Origin: JBBKWQ01 sp037969115 | GTDB taxonomy: Bacteria > Actinomycetota > Acidimicrobiia > Acidimicrobiales > Ilumatobacteraceae | Direction: 5' to 3' | DNA length: 64,000 nucleotides | NCBI GenBank assembly: GCA_037969115.1 | Contig: JBBKWQ010000396.1 | Location: forward strand, 1 to 64,000 | Part shown: positions 28,734-37,440 of the stretch, one piece after another | Numbering within the stretch: the stretch's first letter is position 1 | Layout of the letters: each line of letters begins with the position of its first letter | The notes under the pieces: generated by a model | What the model was told of the DNA's origin: nothing | Seen by the model: only the letters and a program-made list of their open reading frames with translations | Databases searched by the model: none | Position numbers and translations under genes: made by a program

Positions 28734-30035
28734 ATGACCCTTCTCAACACCCCGCACGTCTCCAACCACGTTTCGGCCACGCACCGCCGGTGGTTCCTCG
28801 CCGCAGTGACGCTCGCAGCGGCGGTTCGATTCGTCATGCTCGCGTCGAAGTGGCGAGACGGCCTGCTGCTGAACGACTCCCTCTGGTACAGCGGGCAGGC
28901 CTCGCAACTCGCTCGTGGTCGCGGATTCGCCGGTCCGTTCGTGAGCGGACCGTCGGCAGAGCATGGTCCACTCACCCCACTGCTGCTCGCTCCTGTGAGC
29001 GGGCTTGACAATCCCGTCCCGTGGCAACGGCTGGTCATGACGTTGATCGGCATCATCACCGTGGCACTGATCGGGCTGCTCGCCGCGCGTGTGGCCGGCT
29101 GGACGGCAGCGGTGTTTGCGACGTTGTTGGCGGCGGTGTACCCCAATCTGTGGATGAACGACAGTTTGGTCATGTCGGAATCGGTGGCGGCCCTCATGGT
29201 GACCGGCGCGCTCCTGGTCGCGGTGTCGATCCCGGGCGGTCGGCATCAATCCGTACGCGGATTGTGGTGCGGTGCGCTCGTCGGGCTCGCGGCGTTGACC
29301 CGTAGTGAACTCTTGCTCCTGGCACCGCTCATCGCAGTGGTGATCTGGGTTCCCGATGAACGACGCACCGATGGGTCCGATCCGTCACGCCAGGTTCTTC
29401 GCACCCCGCTGCTGGTCGTGGTCGCCGCGCTCGTGGTGGTGTCGCCTTGGGTGGTGCGAAACCTGCTCAGCTTCGAGCGCCCCGTCGTGATGACCACCAA
29501 CGATGGCGCGACCCTGTTGGGAGCGAACTGCGCCGACTCGTACGCCGGGGCCGACATCGGGGGATGGTCTCTGTTCTGCGTACTCGACGCCGGGGGCCGA
29601 CCCGACGAAGAACCCTCGGTCCGGTCCGAGCGGTATCGCTCGCTCGCAGTCGATCACGCCACCGACCATCCCGGCCGAGTTCCACTCGTCGTTGCCGCCC
29701 GAATCGGTCGGGGTCTCGACCTGGTCGGGGTCGAGAACCTGGTCGTGGCCGACGTCGGCGAAGAGCGATACCGATGGGCCTCGTGGTCGGGTGTCGTCGC
29801 GTGGTGGCTGCTCGTGATCCCCATGATCGTCGGCGCACGAATGCTGACCCGTCGGCCGCGATTGATCCTGCTCACGCCTGTCGTTTCCGTGTTCATCACG
29901 ACCGTTTGCTTCTACGGCGGCCATCGCATTCGCTCGCCGCTCGAGCCCGTGGTGGTCGTTCTGTCGGGCGTGGCAATGGCGGCCTGGTTCCAGCGACTCA
30001 CTCGACCTCGACCGGGCAGCGGCGCGACAGCATGA
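28734..30035 (+). CDS. GT-C family membrane glycosyltransferase
   Basis: A 433-residue membrane protein resembling the first module of the fused GT-C protein encoded divergently. Shared landmarks are YPNLWM, ALTRSELLLLAPL (ALTRGEGLLLAPL in the paralog), SPWVVRNLLSFE, GANC-DSYAG-GGW with a following Cys, and HRIRSPLEPV. The first outer loop has LLNDSLWYSGQASQLARGRG with the expected acidic residue. It probably transfers a sugar from a polyprenyl phosphate to an outer acceptor. Its stop overlaps the start of the acyltransferase (ATGA), so it opens a five-gene envelope operon. The sugar is unknown. Confidence 0.83.
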   Translation: MTLLNTPHVSNHVSATHRRWFLAAVTLAAAVRFVMLASKWRDGLLLNDSLWYSGQASQLARGRGFAGPFVSGPSAEHGPLTPLLLAPVSGLDNPVPWQRLVMTLIGIITVALIGLLAARVAGWTAAVFATLLAAVYPNLWMNDSLVMSESVAALMVTGALLVAVSIPGGRHQSVRGLWCGALVGLAALTRSELLLLAPLIAVVIWVPDERRTDGSDPSRQVLRTPLLVVVAALVVVSPWVVRNLLSFERPVVMTTNDGATLLGANCADSYAGADIGGWSLFCVLDAGGRPDEEPSVRSERYRSLAVDHATDHPGRVPLVVAARIGRGLDLVGVENLVVADVGEERYRWASWSGVVAWWLLVIPMIVGARMLTRRPRLILLTPVVSVFITTVCFYGGHRIRSPLEPVVVVLSGVAMAAWFQRLTRPRPGSGATA

Positions 30036-32092
30036 CCGATCAGCCTCGCTACCAACCGGCGCTCGACGGCATCCGCGGCGTCGCTGTGGTCCTCGTCGTC
30101 TTGTTCCACGGCGGAGTGACGTGGCTCGACGGCGGCTACCTCGGCGTCTCGGTTTTCTTCACGCTGTCGGGTTTCCTGATCACCCGATTGCTCCTCACGG
30201 AGTTCGACCGCACCGGCGGCATCGACATTCCGGCGTTCCTGGCTCGGCGGGCACGTCGTCTGCTCCCGGCAAGCGCCGTCTGTCTCGTTGGTGTGGCGGT
30301 GTGCTCGCGCCTCGGGCTGCTCGACGGTGTGGCAAACCTGCAGCGCGATCTCCTCGGCTCGGCTTTCCAGGTACAGAACTGGGTGATGCTCGCCTCGGGC
30401 GACTCGTATGCCGATTTGCTGGTCGACACGGCCGGCCGGCCGTCGCCGCTCGACCACTACTGGTCATTGGCGATCGAGGAACAGTTCTACTGGTTCTGGC
30501 CGGCGGCGGTTTCGATCTTGGCAGTCGTTCCACATGCGCGGATTCGCCGGTTCGGTGTGCTCGCGTTCGCGGCAGCGCTGGTCGCCCCATTGACGGCTGT
30601 GCTGTGGGGTGCAGAAGCCGCCTATCTGGCGACTCCGGCGCGTCTCGCCGAGATTCTGGTGGGAGCATCGTTGGCGACGATGTTCCATGACGCCGCCGCA
30701 CTCGCCCGGCGCCCGCCGGCGTGGCTCGGTATCGCCGGATGGATCGGCGTCGCTTCCGTGATGTTCGGCGTGCTGGTACTTCCCGTCGCCGGCGGATTCG
30801 CCTATTCCGGCGGTCTGCCTTTGGTGGCAGTGGCAAGCGCGTTCTGGATCGCCTCGGTGCAGGCTGCGGGCTCCCTCACCCGCGTGATGGCGCATCCGGT
30901 CTTGGCAACCGTCGGCAGGGCGAGTTATGGCGTGTACCTGTATCACTGGCCGATCTTCGTGATGCTCGACGAGTCGAGAATCGGCCTGTCCGGATTCGGA
31001 CTGCTTGGTCTTCGACTGGCCGTGACAGCGGTCGTCGCTGCCGCGTCGTTCGTCTGGATCGAGCAGCCGATCCGAACGGCCACATGGCGCCCACGTCCGA
31101 CCTTGGCGATGGCGGGTGGTGCCACCGTCGTGTTGCTCGTGGTTGCGGTCGCCGTGCCGGCATCGTTGGACGAGTACTGGAATCGCGGAACCGCGGAGGC
31201 CGCGAGCGAGTTCCGGAGTGCTGCACCGGATGAACCGCTCACGTCAGCGACGTCTCCTCCGACGAGTGCACCACACCCTCCTGACGTCACCAGCGGCGTC
31301 GACGGGAGCGACGGCATTCCGCCGCGCCCACTTTCCACGGCGCCATCGACCGTCGAGTCCGACGCCGTCGCACAGACCGCAACCATCGATCTCGACCTCG
31401 ACTTCGTCCCGGCCCGACCCGTGCGAATCGTGATGGTCGGTGACTCGACGGCCGAGGCGACCGGCAACGGTCTGGTCGATTGGGCGGTACAACACCCCGA
31501 GTTCGCCGAGGTGGCGCTGGCGGTGTCGCCCGGTTGTGGCTTCCTCCGAGGTGGCGTGGTCTCCACCGACGACGGTGTGCCTTTCGGCGAGAGCTGCGAC
31601 GGCGTGCTGGACGACGTGCTTCCCGACCTGCTCGAAGCCGAACCGGACGTGGTCGTACTGCTCGCCACGTCGCGCGACATGCTCGACCGGGAGTGGTCGG
31701 ATGACGAGGGTCCGCTCGGTCCACACGATCCGCTGTTCCGGGCCCGCCTCGAAGCTGACTACGCGACGATGACTCGGTTGATCCGACAGGCCGGAGCCGT
31801 CGTGGTGTGGACTCGTGCACCGGACGTCGACCCGTTCTGGCTCGGGTTGGACGACCGTTTCAGCAATGCCGAACGCCGCGCGGTCGTCGAAGGAGTCATG
31901 GAACGTCTTGCCGCCGACCCGGGTGACGGCGTCGAACTGCTCGATCTCCGATCGTGGGCCGCTGACGACGGCGTCGACGCAGACCACGAAGCACGGCCCG
32001 ATGGCATGCATTGGACACCGGTCGCAGCGCTCGACATCGCTGATCGGTATCTTGCACCAGCACTCATCAACATTGCACTGGACCACACTTGA
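30032..32092 (+). CDS. Acyltransferase-3 (OafA type) fused to SGNH domain
   Basis: A 686-residue O-acyltransferase. Residues ~1-360 form the ten-helix acyltransferase-3 domain with the catalytic-type His26 in VVLFHGG and the GYLGVSVFFTLSGFLITRL motif. A Thr/Ser/Pro-rich linker (~385-440) leads to an extracytoplasmic SGNH domain with Ser472 in MVGDSTAEATG and the Asp657-x-x-His660 pair in DGMHW. Such two-domain enzymes move acetyl groups from cytoplasmic acetyl-CoA to surface polysaccharides. Overlapping starts with its neighbours put it in the GT operon. A paralog lies at 34579-36702. Confidence 0.9.
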   Translation: MTDQPRYQPALDGIRGVAVVLVVLFHGGVTWLDGGYLGVSVFFTLSGFLITRLLLTEFDRTGGIDIPAFLARRARRLLPASAVCLVGVAVCSRLGLLDGVANLQRDLLGSAFQVQNWVMLASGDSYADLLVDTAGRPSPLDHYWSLAIEEQFYWFWPAAVSILAVVPHARIRRFGVLAFAAALVAPLTAVLWGAEAAYLATPARLAEILVGASLATMFHDAAALARRPPAWLGIAGWIGVASVMFGVLVLPVAGGFAYSGGLPLVAVASAFWIASVQAAGSLTRVMAHPVLATVGRASYGVYLYHWPIFVMLDESRIGLSGFGLLGLRLAVTAVVAAASFVWIEQPIRTATWRPRPTLAMAGGATVVLLVVAVAVPASLDEYWNRGTAEAASEFRSAAPDEPLTSATSPPTSAPHPPDVTSGVDGSDGIPPRPLSTAPSTVESDAVAQTATIDLDLDFVPARPVRIVMVGDSTAEATGNGLVDWAVQHPEFAEVALAVSPGCGFLRGGVVSTDDGVPFGESCDGVLDDVLPDLLEAEPDVVVLLATSRDMLDREWSDDEGPLGPHDPLFRARLEADYATMTRLIRQAGAVVVWTRAPDVDPFWLGLDDRFSNAERRAVVEGVMERLAADPGDGVELLDLRSWAADDGVDADHEARPDGMHWTPVAALDIADRYLAPALINIALDHT

Positions 32093-33243
32093 CCGACGCC
32101 GAACAGATCGCCCATCTCGTCGACGAGATCATCGACGCCGGCGTTCGTCGGGTCCACGTGCTTGCATGGCGTGATCTCGACGATCCCGACGCCGGCGGTT
32201 CCGAGGTACACGCGGATCACTTCATGACGCGTTGGGCGGACGCCGGACTCGACGTGCTGCATCGAACGTCTGCGGGCGTGGGCATCCCGGCCGAGGCTGA
32301 CCGGGGCGGCTATCGCATCGTTCGTCGAGGCAGTCGCTACAGCGTCTTTCCGCGGACGGTGGTGTCGGAGGTAACCAGGTCGATGGGGCCCTATGACGGA
32401 CTCGTCGAGATCTGGAACGGGGTGCCCTGGCTCTCGCCCGTCTGGTGTCGAAAACCATCGATCACCGTGGTTCATCACGTGCACGGTCCCATGTGGGACC
32501 AGATCATGCCCAGACCGCTCGCCGGTGTGGGGCGGGTGATGGAGACACGATTGGCTCCACCGTTCTACCGGCGGGGTCAGGTCGTCACTCCGTCGGAATC
32601 CACTCGTGGCGAACTGATCGAACTGGGCTTTCGTCCAGACCGTGTCACGGCCTTCCCGAACGGCGTCGACGAGTTCTTCACGGAAGGACTCGACCGATAC
32701 GTGGAACCGACGATCGTGGCCGCCGCCCGTCTGGCGCCCGTCAAACGGTTCATCAGCCTGCTCGACGCTGCGGAGCAGGCACGCCAACGTGTTCCGAACA
32801 TGCAGGTCCGCATCGTCGGCGAGGGCCCTGAGCGAGCGAACATCGAGGCATGGGTTCGTGAACACGCCGCCCAATCGTGGGTGACCTTGGTCGGCCACAT
32901 CACGCGCATCGAACTCCGCGACGAGTACCGGCGAGCCTGGTTGGTGGTCAGCGCATCGCTCGCCGAGGGTTGGGGACTCGCACTCACCGAGGCTGCCGCG
33001 TGCGGCACCGCTGCGGTCGCCACGGACATCAACGGGCATCGGTCATCGGTGGTCGATGGCGTCACCGGACTCCTGGCGCCGCTCGATCGGTTGGGGGAAC
33101 GAATCGCCGACGTGCTGACCGACGATTCGCTCAGGACCCGCCTCGCCGTCGCCGCACTCGACCGGGCGCGGACGCTCACCTGGGACGCGTCTGCGTTGGG
33201 ATTGACGTCGATCTTTCATCGAGTCGTGCAAGAGTCGCGATGA
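32089..33243 (+). CDS. GT4-family glycosyltransferase
   Basis: A 384-residue cytoplasmic GT-B enzyme of family GT4. The N-terminus has RDLDDPDAGGSEVHADHF, an acceptor-side Gly-rich loop typical of actinobacterial envelope GT4 enzymes. The C-terminal donor domain has APVKRFISLLDA and the EX7E motif ASLAEGWGLALTEAAACG. The start is TTG at 32089, overlapping the acyltransferase stop (TTGA). It probably adds a nucleotide-activated hexose to a lipid-linked intermediate; donor and acceptor are not readable. Confidence 0.87.
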   Translation: MTDAEQIAHLVDEIIDAGVRRVHVLAWRDLDDPDAGGSEVHADHFMTRWADAGLDVLHRTSAGVGIPAEADRGGYRIVRRGSRYSVFPRTVVSEVTRSMGPYDGLVEIWNGVPWLSPVWCRKPSITVVHHVHGPMWDQIMPRPLAGVGRVMETRLAPPFYRRGQVVTPSESTRGELIELGFRPDRVTAFPNGVDEFFTEGLDRYVEPTIVAAARLAPVKRFISLLDAAEQARQRVPNMQVRIVGEGPERANIEAWVREHAAQSWVTLVGHITRIELRDEYRRAWLVVSASLAEGWGLALTEAAACGTAAVATDINGHRSSVVDGVTGLLAPLDRLGERIADVLTDDSLRTRLAVAALDRARTLTWDASALGLTSIFHRVVQESR

Positions 33244-33818
33244 TGGATTCGGGAACCCGACCGATCGCGACCCACGCTGTCGCAGTTGCGGTGCTCGCGC
33301 TCACGGTCGGACTCGTGGTCGGATGGTGGGTCTGGCCCTCACTGAGTGGTGCGGACGACCAGGTCGACGTGATGGTGATCGACGACGGTTTCCTCAAGAC
33401 GAGTCGTCGATCCGTCGAGTTGCGGGTCCGCGAGGAGGGTCAACGAATCGAATGGCTCGACCTGGCCTCGACCGACTGTACGCCCGACGAGTTCGCCGCG
33501 GCCGTCTCCCGGGTCGCCCCGGAACGCGTCGTGATCAGCCTCGGCGACCCGACGTGCGAGGCGACCGCGGTGGCCGATCTGGCCCACTCGACGCCGATCG
33601 TGCTGGTCCGACCGGGTGAACCCGTCGACAGACCTGAGGCGACCGAGGTCATCGACCCGACGCATTTGATCGGTCACCCGGAGCCGTCGCTGCGCCTCGG
33701 ATGCCTCTGGTGGGAGGTCTGCCCGCCCGAACGGTCGGTCGAGGTGCGAGACACACGGGGAAATCTCACGATCGAGGGCGGAGAACGTGTTGCCCGATTG
33801 ATCGCCGCGAACGTCTGA
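33240..33818 (+). CDS. Small membrane-anchored extracytoplasmic protein, degenerate SGNH-like
   Basis: A 192-residue protein I do not recognise as a named family. An uncleaved-looking hydrophobic segment (about residues 10-32) predicts an N-terminal anchor with the rest outside. The body alternates beta-like and helical stretches: VDVMVIDDGF where an SGNH protein would have its GDS, VVISLGDPTC in the middle, and LTIEGGERVARLIA at the end, placed like the DxxH block but without the His. Four Cys could form disulfides. The ATG overlaps the GT4 stop (ATGA). It may be an inactive SGNH partner of the upstream acyltransferase. Confidence 0.7.
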   Translation: MMDSGTRPIATHAVAVAVLALTVGLVVGWWVWPSLSGADDQVDVMVIDDGFLKTSRRSVELRVREEGQRIEWLDLASTDCTPDEFAAAVSRVAPERVVISLGDPTCEATAVADLAHSTPIVLVRPGEPVDRPEATEVIDPTHLIGHPEPSLRLGCLWWEVCPPERSVEVRDTRGNLTIEGGERVARLIAANV

Positions 33819-33824
33819 CGGCTG

Positions 33825-33830
33825 TACGAT
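33825..33830 (+). promoter_or_regulatory. Probable -10 element, leaderless GT2 gene
   Basis: TACGAT ends 8 nt before GTG 33839. There is no Shine-Dalgarno-like sequence in the 20 bp after the upstream stop, so the following gene may have its own leaderless transcript. Confidence 0.45.
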
Positions 33831-33838
33831 CCTGCGCC

Positions 33839-34567
33839 GTGCGTACCGTCATCGTGATTCCGACCTACAACGAGCGTGAGAACGTCGTGAAGCTCGTTGA
33901 GGCCGTGCGCTGCGCGGTTGCCGATGCCGATGTCCTGGTGGTCGATGACAGCAGCCCGGATGGCACTGGTGAACTCGTGACCGAGATGCGGACGAACGAC
34001 GACCGGGTCAGGCTGCTCAATCGCCCGAAGAAGGAGGGACTGGGCAGCGCGTACCGTGAGGGTTTCGCGAGTGTGCTCGACGCCGGCTACGACCGTGTGG
34101 TGTCGATGGATGTCGACTTCTCGCACGATCCCACGGTGATCCCCGAGATGCTGCGGCTGCTCGATGCCGGAGCCGATGCCGTGATCGGGTCGCGGTACGT
34201 GCCCGGAGGATCCACCGTGAACTGGCCGGTGCATCGTCGGATCCTGTCACGATGGGGCAACCGGTACACCTCGTTCGTGTTGGGTCTCCAGGTCCGTGAC
34301 TGCACCTCTGGATTTCGGGCCTACAGCGCCGGGGCACTGCGTGCGATCTCGCCGTCGACCACGAGCGCGGAAGGATATGCGTTTCTCACCGAACTGGTCC
34401 GGCGTCTCGCACGGGGCGGCTTCCGTATCCTCGAAACACCGATCGTGTTCACCGATCGGGAACACGGATCGTCGAAGATGTCGGGACGGATCGTCGTCGA
34501 ATCGATGTTCCTGGTGACCCGATGGGGTCTCCGAGACGCGATCCGGCGCCGCAAACCGGCGGTCTGA
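33839..34567 (+). CDS. Polyprenol-phosphate mannose synthase (DPM1/Ppm1 GT2 domain)
   Basis: A 242-residue GT2 enzyme of the dolichol/polyprenol-phosphate mannose synthase group. VIPTYNERENVVKLVEAV begins the protein, the donor-binding VVDDSSPDGTGEL follows, then SMDVDFSHDPTVIPEML with the metal-binding DxD-like Asp pair, and RDCTSGFRAYS. It lacks membrane segments at the C-terminus, like bacterial Ppm synthase domains. It makes the lipid-linked mannose used by GT-C mannosyltransferases such as the PIG-V-like gene in the convergent operon. The stop is 11 bp from the convergent acyltransferase stop. Confidence 0.9.
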   Translation: MRTVIVIPTYNERENVVKLVEAVRCAVADADVLVVDDSSPDGTGELVTEMRTNDDRVRLLNRPKKEGLGSAYREGFASVLDAGYDRVVSMDVDFSHDPTVIPEMLRLLDAGADAVIGSRYVPGGSTVNWPVHRRILSRWGNRYTSFVLGLQVRDCTSGFRAYSAGALRAISPSTTSAEGYAFLTELVRRLARGGFRILETPIVFTDREHGSSKMSGRIVVESMFLVTRWGLRDAIRRRKPAV

Positions 34568-34578
34568 CCACCGGGTAC

Positions 34579-36702
34579 TCAGTCCACGGGAGCGCAAGCG
34601 CCGACGGGCATGTCGTATCGCTCGTCGTTGGCCCAGTCGCCACTCGCCCAGGCGATGGGCGACGCCGGTTCAACGCCGTCGAGTCGCTGGTCGAGCTGGT
34701 CGGTGAGCCAGTGGGCAAAGCTCGCAGCGCCGGCGGGGCACACGTGAACTCGATCCCGTTTGCGCTCGGGGGTGCCGTCACCGTCGGCGTCGAGCGTGGG
34801 TTCGGTACCCCACAGGGACGAGGCGTCGACGAACCAGGTCATTGTCGAGTCGACATCGGCGATCTCTCGCGCGATCGCAGCGAGAGTTTCGGTACCGGAA
34901 TCATCGAGCGCCGTCGGTGGCGAGCTGACATAGAACACGCGGATCCCGTTCTCACGAATCAGGAAGTGGAAGGCGTCCAGTGCCTCACGTTGTTCCGCAC
35001 TCGAGTCGTCGGCATCCCAGATCGAGAGCTGCAAGATGACGGTGTCGGGCCGGATTCGATCGATCGCGCTGCTCAGTCGACCGACGACGGAGTCGATGTC
35101 GTCGCCACCGACGAGCCGTACGCCCGGAAACGCTTCGCTCACGGCGTCGACTCCGGCACTGTCGAGCGCTGCCAGCAGACCGGGAGCGAGGTCGTATGCA
35201 ATCGAATCGCCGAGCCAGAGCACCCTGCCGGCGTCGGGCTGCGGCACCACGATCGTCGTGCTCGGAAGAGCAGCGACCGTGGTCGTGGTCGTGGTGAGCG
35301 ACGTGCTGGCCGCGGAGTTCGATGCGTTGTTCGGCGCCATGGTGGAGGCGGTGGCCGAGACCGGCTGGTTGGCGAGCCGAGCCGGGCTTGCCGACCCGGC
35401 TGCGGTGTGCACAGGCGCGAGCGTCGTCGCAGGCGCAGCGATCGATGCGACAGCGATCGTCGTGCTCGGTTGATCCAACGGCGACGTCGTCGTCGTGCCG
35501 ATCGATGCGGGGTCGAATGCGGCGATCTCGGTCGTGGGCGCCGGAATGACGAGCAGAACGGCGGCCACCGCCGCAACTGCCTGGACGAGCCTCGGAATCC
35601 GACGTGGCCCGAAGGGTGCTGGTACGGCGAAGCGAACCGGGTTCTCGACGAACCGGAGCGACAGCACCGCACACGCCACCGAAACAGCGATCCGCACGAG
35701 CGTGAGGGTCCACCCATCGACGCCCATCCGATCGGGCGAAAGGACCACGTACACCGGCCAGTGCCACAGGTACAGGCCGTAGGAGTGCCGGCCGATCCAC
35801 CGGAGTGACGGTGCGGCCAGCAGGCCCGCTGCCCGACCGTGAGAACCCGCCGCCAGCAGCGCCACGATCACCGCGCACAGGGCGCTGTGCGCCACCAGTC
35901 CACCCCGGTAGAGGACCTGCGACGACGCACCGTCGATCGTGAACCACGCGAGGGCGAGAGCTGCCAGCGCGAGCAGGAGGAGTGCATCGACGCGCTCCGG
36001 CCGGGCGTCGACCATGCGGCGTCCCAGACGCACTGCCGGGGCCGTCGCCAGTGCGGCACCGAGCAGGATCGACGATGCACGCGTATCGGTACCCATGTAG
36101 ACGCGTGTCGGATCGCCGCCGCCGTAGAGGAGGGCCATCACGGCGACCGACGCAATGGCGCCCGCGACCGCCACGCCCGACAACACGGCGTGCGGTCTGC
36201 GTGCGAATCGCCACACGATGACCACAACGAGTGGCCACAGCACGTAGAACTGTTCCTCGATGGCCAGGCTCCACAAGTGGTCGAACATGCCGGGCTGCTG
36301 GAACGACGCCCAATAGCCGCCGGACTCGCTGATCTCGAACCAGTTCGAGCCATAGAGCAGTGCCCATGGTCCGCTACGGCGCACCCCGTCGATCTCGGCG
36401 GGCGATCCCCAGATCGCGACCCACACCGACGCGACGGCGATCATCACCAGAACAGCAGGAAGCAGGCGTCTCGCCCTCCGCGTCCAAAACGTCGTGAGCG
36501 AGATGCCTCCGCCGTCGGTGTCGCGCAGGAGCAACGACGTGATGAGGAAGCCCGAGAGCACGAAGAACAGGTCGACACCGAGGAATCCGCCCTGGAGGTG
36601 GCCCGCGTGGAACACGAGCACGCCGACGACCGCCAGCGCTCGAAGCCCGTCGAGTGGAGCGATGTGCCCCCAGGGGACCGTAGGAGATGTCGAGGCAGCC
36701 AT
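34579..36702 (-). CDS. Acyltransferase-3 fused to SGNH domain, second copy
   Basis: A 707-residue protein of the same architecture as 30032-32092. The membrane acyltransferase domain has His32 in VGVLVFHAGHL and GFLGVDLFFVLSGFLITSLL. A long Thr/Ser/Ala linker (~400-485) with a Thr run precedes the SGNH domain, with Ser500 in LWLGDSIAYD and Asp650-x-x-His653 in DRVHVCP. It is last in the minus operon after GT2 (15 bp gap). It probably O-acetylates the glycan built by the upstream AftD- and PIG-V-like enzymes. Confidence 0.9.
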   Translation of the reverse strand: MAASTSPTVPWGHIAPLDGLRALAVVGVLVFHAGHLQGGFLGVDLFFVLSGFLITSLLLRDTDGGGISLTTFWTRRARRLLPAVLVMIAVASVWVAIWGSPAEIDGVRRSGPWALLYGSNWFEISESGGYWASFQQPGMFDHLWSLAIEEQFYVLWPLVVVIVWRFARRPHAVLSGVAVAGAIASVAVMALLYGGGDPTRVYMGTDTRASSILLGAALATAPAVRLGRRMVDARPERVDALLLLALAALALAWFTIDGASSQVLYRGGLVAHSALCAVIVALLAAGSHGRAAGLLAAPSLRWIGRHSYGLYLWHWPVYVVLSPDRMGVDGWTLTLVRIAVSVACAVLSLRFVENPVRFAVPAPFGPRRIPRLVQAVAAVAAVLLVIPAPTTEIAAFDPASIGTTTTSPLDQPSTTIAVASIAAPATTLAPVHTAAGSASPARLANQPVSATASTMAPNNASNSAASTSLTTTTTTVAALPSTTIVVPQPDAGRVLWLGDSIAYDLAPGLLAALDSAGVDAVSEAFPGVRLVGGDDIDSVVGRLSSAIDRIRPDTVILQLSIWDADDSSAEQREALDAFHFLIRENGIRVFYVSSPPTALDDSGTETLAAIAREIADVDSTMTWFVDASSLWGTEPTLDADGDGTPERKRDRVHVCPAGAASFAHWLTDQLDQRLDGVEPASPIAWASGDWANDERYDMPVGACAPVD

Positions 36703-36717
36703 TGGGGTGAAGGTCGC

Positions 36718-37440
36718 TCAGTTGAGCGATCGGATGCGATCGCCGACCGACGAATACTTCACGATGCACACCAAAGCGCGAACCCCGTCGCGCCAACCGA
36801 TCTTCTTGCCCTCTTCATAGGTCCGACCGTCGTAACTGATGCCGACCTCGAAGAAACGAATGCGGAGCTTGGCGAGCTTCGCGGTGACCTCGGGCTCGAA
36901 GCCGAATCGGTCTTCCTGGAGTTCGATCGACTGGATGATGTCGCGTCGGAACGCCTTGTAGCAGGTCTCCATGTCGGTGAGATTCAAGTCGGTGAACAGG
37001 TTCGACAGCAGGGTCAGGAAGCGGTTGCCCATCGAGTGACGGAAGTAGAGCACCCGATGCGGTCTGCCTGACAGGAACCTCGATCCGTACACGACGTCGG
37101 CCCGGTCGTCGATGAGCGGGCCGATGAGATCGCCGAACTCGGCCGGGTCGTATTCGAGGTCGGCATCCTGCACCACGACGAACTCGGCCGTCGCCAACGA
37201 AAAGCCGGTGCGGAGCGCAGCGCCCTTACCCCTGTTGTGTTCGTGCAGTTCGACTCTGACCCGCGGATCGGTGACCCCGGCGAGCAGATCACGCGTGCCG
37301 TCGGTGGATCCGTCGTCGACCACGACGATCTCGGCGACCCATGGCGAGCTCAACACGCGTTCGAGGAGGTCGAGCACGGTGGCTCGCTCGTTGAAGCACG
37401 GAACGACGACCGTCAGACAAGGGTGTGGGAAGTCGCTCAC
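36718..37440 (-). CDS. GT2 glycosyltransferase, polyprenyl-phosphate sugar synthase type
   Basis: A 240-residue GT2 enzyme. [34 protein letters not shown] and [17 protein letters not shown] (DxD metal site) are the donor-binding motifs, and [23 protein letters not shown] is typical of dolichyl/undecaprenyl-phosphate glucose or mannose synthases. The GTG start overlaps the AftD-like stop (GTGA). It probably supplies a second lipid-linked sugar alongside the synthase at 33839; the paralogs differ enough to use different sugars. Confidence 0.87.
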   Translation of the reverse strand: MSDFPHPCLTVVVPCFNERATVLDLLERVLSSPWVAEIVVVDDGSTDGTRDLLAGVTDPRVRVELHEHNRGKGAALRTGFSLATAEFVVVQDADLEYDPAEFGDLIGPLIDDRADVVYGSRFLSGRPHRVLYFRHSMGNRFLTLLSNLFTDLNLTDMETCYKAFRRDIIQSIELQEDRFGFEPEVTAKLAKLRIRFFEVGISYDGRTYEEGKKIGWRDGVRALVCIVKYSSVGDRIRSLN

